A DNA stretch of 64,000 nucleotides. It comes from Symsagittifera roscoffensis (Eukaryota; Xenacoelomorpha; Acoela; Convolutidae). Positions 62,305 through 64,000 of this stretch are shown here, in pieces (position 1 is the stretch's first letter; every line of letters starts with the position of its first letter). The stretch covers positions 1,672,001 through 1,736,000 of the forward strand of contig NC_087062.1 in NCBI RefSeq assembly GCF_963678635.1, read 5' to 3'. The notes under the pieces were generated by a model, which ran no database searches, was not told where the DNA came from, and saw only the letters and a program-made list of their open reading frames with translations. Both the position numbers and the translations under genes were made by a program.

Positions 62305-63702
62305 TCTATTATATATTTAAATGAGGGCTTCACTATCTCGCCATGCTTAAGCTTTTTCAACGTATTATTTTTGCATGTTTAAGCTATATCGTATATTGCA
62401 ATGTTTAAGATTTTTTTTTCGATTTTCCAATTTGATTTTAGTGGTTATTTTACAGAGTTTAAGTTAAGCCGCCCAATATCTAATTACGGGTTGTGAATTT
62501 GGCCATATATTTAAATGCTGGCTTCACTATCTCGCCATGCTTAAGCTTTTTCAACGTATTATTTTTGCATGTTTAAGCTATATCGTATATTGCAGTGGTT
62601 AAGAATTTTTTTTTCGATTTTCCAATTTGATTTAAGTGGTTATTTTACCGAGTTTGAATTAAGCAGCCCAATATCGATTTAGGGGTTGCGAGTTTGGCCT
62701 CCAATTTTGAATGCCCGAATCATTTAAGTGAACGAGATAAGACGATTTTTGAGATTTTACCAAAATATTTCAGAAATTTCAGAAAACAAATAAATTACAA
62801 AAGTTGAAGTTCCCAATCCTGTAGTGGGGTACTGTCAGAGTACTATCAAGGATTGCGAGTCTTGCCTCCAAATATGACTGCTCAAATCATTGTAGTTTTC
62901 GAGATATGACTTTGTTTGTGATTTTTTCAAAAATTTTCAGAAAACTTAAATTATTATTATTTTTTAAATATCTGAAATTCCCAACCCTGTAGTTGGGTAC
63001 TGTCAGAGTACTCTAAGGAATTACAAATCGTACCTCCAAATATGACTGTTCATATCCTTGTAGTTTTCGAGATGTGACGTTTTTTGTAATTTTTCCAAAA
63101 TTTGCAGAAAGTTAAAATTAATTAGTTTTCAAAAATTGAAATTCCCAACGCTATAGTTCGGTGTTGTCAGGTTCTCTAAAGAGTTGCAAATCTTGCCACA
63201 TGCGACTGCTCAAATGCTTTCAGCTTCCGAGATGTGACGTTTTTTGGTTTTTTCAAAATTTCTCAAAGAATTTATCTACAAAGAAATTCAAAAAATTTGA
63301 AACTACCAACTCGATGAAGATACAACTTTATTGTTAGCGTACACCCTGGCGCCTCAACTCTTGCCTCTTAATATGAATGCTCAAGTCCCTTTAGTTTCCG
63401 AGATAAGAAGCTTTTGTCAATTTTTTGTTCGGGAAACTTAATTTAAAAAAATTCACAACTTGTTGAATTCCTACCCTATAGTAGGGTGCTGTGAGGGACT
63501 CTCAGTGGTTCCGAACGTGGCCTCCCATTAAATTTCCGAGATGACGCTTTTAAAATGGGAATTAAAAAAAGTTCGAAATAACCAACCCTGTAATTGGGTT
63601 CATTCAGAGTACACTAAAAGTTTGCAGATGTTGTTTCCAATATATGGGGTTTTTCATGAGTTGTCGAAAAATTTCGAAGCACCGGAGGTGCGTTAACGCT
63701 GG
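62305..63702 (+). mobile_element. Non-autonomous Helitron-like element 2 (about 1.4 kb)
   Basis: It has the same ends as element 1: TCTATTATATATTTAAATG after a host A, and CGCTGG before a host T. A perfect 5-bp-stem hairpin, GCACCGGAGGTGC, precedes the CTGG. The first ~200 bp are duplicated internally (second copy from about 62,503, ATATATTTAAATGCTGG). The internal ~165-bp repeats follow the same order of variants as in element 1, with fewer units. No protein is encoded. Confidence 0.8.
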
Positions 63703-64000
63703 TTATACTAAACTGAGTTGGAGTGAGGATTTTCCGGCCATATATGAAATTTAATTGACTGGTTTTCAACCACGCTTTCGGCACTAACTCACAAAATTAT
63801 TTGGAATCTTAACGTGAGAATTTTGTAAGAACGTTTTTGAAGAATTTTTACAATATGATTTCGACAATATCTATTTGTGGGAGTCAATTATGATTGCTTA
63901 TAATGAAACAGTATTAAAATCAACAACTTTTACAGGGCATCGATAAAATTCAGTTAAGCTCAATTTCGATAATCGCAGCATTTTTGGTGACTGATTATTA
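63703..64000. other. AT-rich right edge
   Basis: No feature recognised. Confidence 0.5.

Overview
The window looks like genomic DNA of an invertebrate metazoan. It has intron-bearing eukaryotic genes (an RNFT-type RING ubiquitin ligase, cytochrome c, RRP12, an RNA polymerase I subunit, a KCTD/BACURD protein), AT-rich intergenic DNA, and many mobile elements. The species cannot be fixed from the sequence alone. All five host genes lie on the + strand, and each has a pyrimidine-AG splice acceptor 7-53 nt upstream of its ATG. That suggests a lineage with spliced-leader trans-splicing, or a consistent habit of introns just before the start codon.

Left part (1 to about 36.8 kb) is mobile DNA, nearly all of it on the - strand. 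Element A (5,407 down to the left edge) is a decayed Ty3/gypsy-type retroelement with broken gag, a mutated protease active site, and an RT with two deletions. Element B (32,903 down to 16,823, plus flanks) is a much larger relative. It has gag, CCHC knuckles, a DTG protease, RT-RNase H and a linker. The integrase is missing, with recognisable flanks on both sides of the gap. About 10.5 kb of further ORFs on the same strand follow: a TARG1-like macrodomain ORF, a coiled-coil ORF, a 937-aa protein with an intact SGNH-hydrolase catalytic set plus a second degenerate SGNH-like domain, and several unrecognised basic or acidic ORFs. The 3' part of B with its LTR-like DNA is duplicated in tandem (6,741-12,443 and 12,444-18,147, about 99.8% identical). 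Each copy carries a 1.6-kb terminal-inverted-repeat element; the LTR-like DNA at 35.4 kb shows the uninterrupted site. The leader of B holds a 14-bp minisatellite and a 70-bp repeat.

Right part (36.8-64 kb) is host sequence: RNFT (36.8-37.9), cytochrome c in two exons (38.4-39.6), a 6.5-kb gene-poor tract with a diverged 0.9-kb tandem duplication and a decayed histone-H4-like remnant, RRP12 (46.9-50.8), POLR1H 275 bp behind it (51.1-51.5), a 63/36-bp satellite (51.9-53.1), and a six-exon KCTD gene (53.5-61.2). The long introns and the right edge hold a foldback MITE, a recurring hairpin repeat, two Helitron-like non-autonomous elements with internal ~165-bp repeats, and a tRNA-derived SINE.

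The most unusual content is the accessory module of element B: macrodomain, esterase and coiled-coil ORFs, mostly linked by overlapping -1 reading frames, with a strand-specific excess of one hexamer across coding and non-coding parts.
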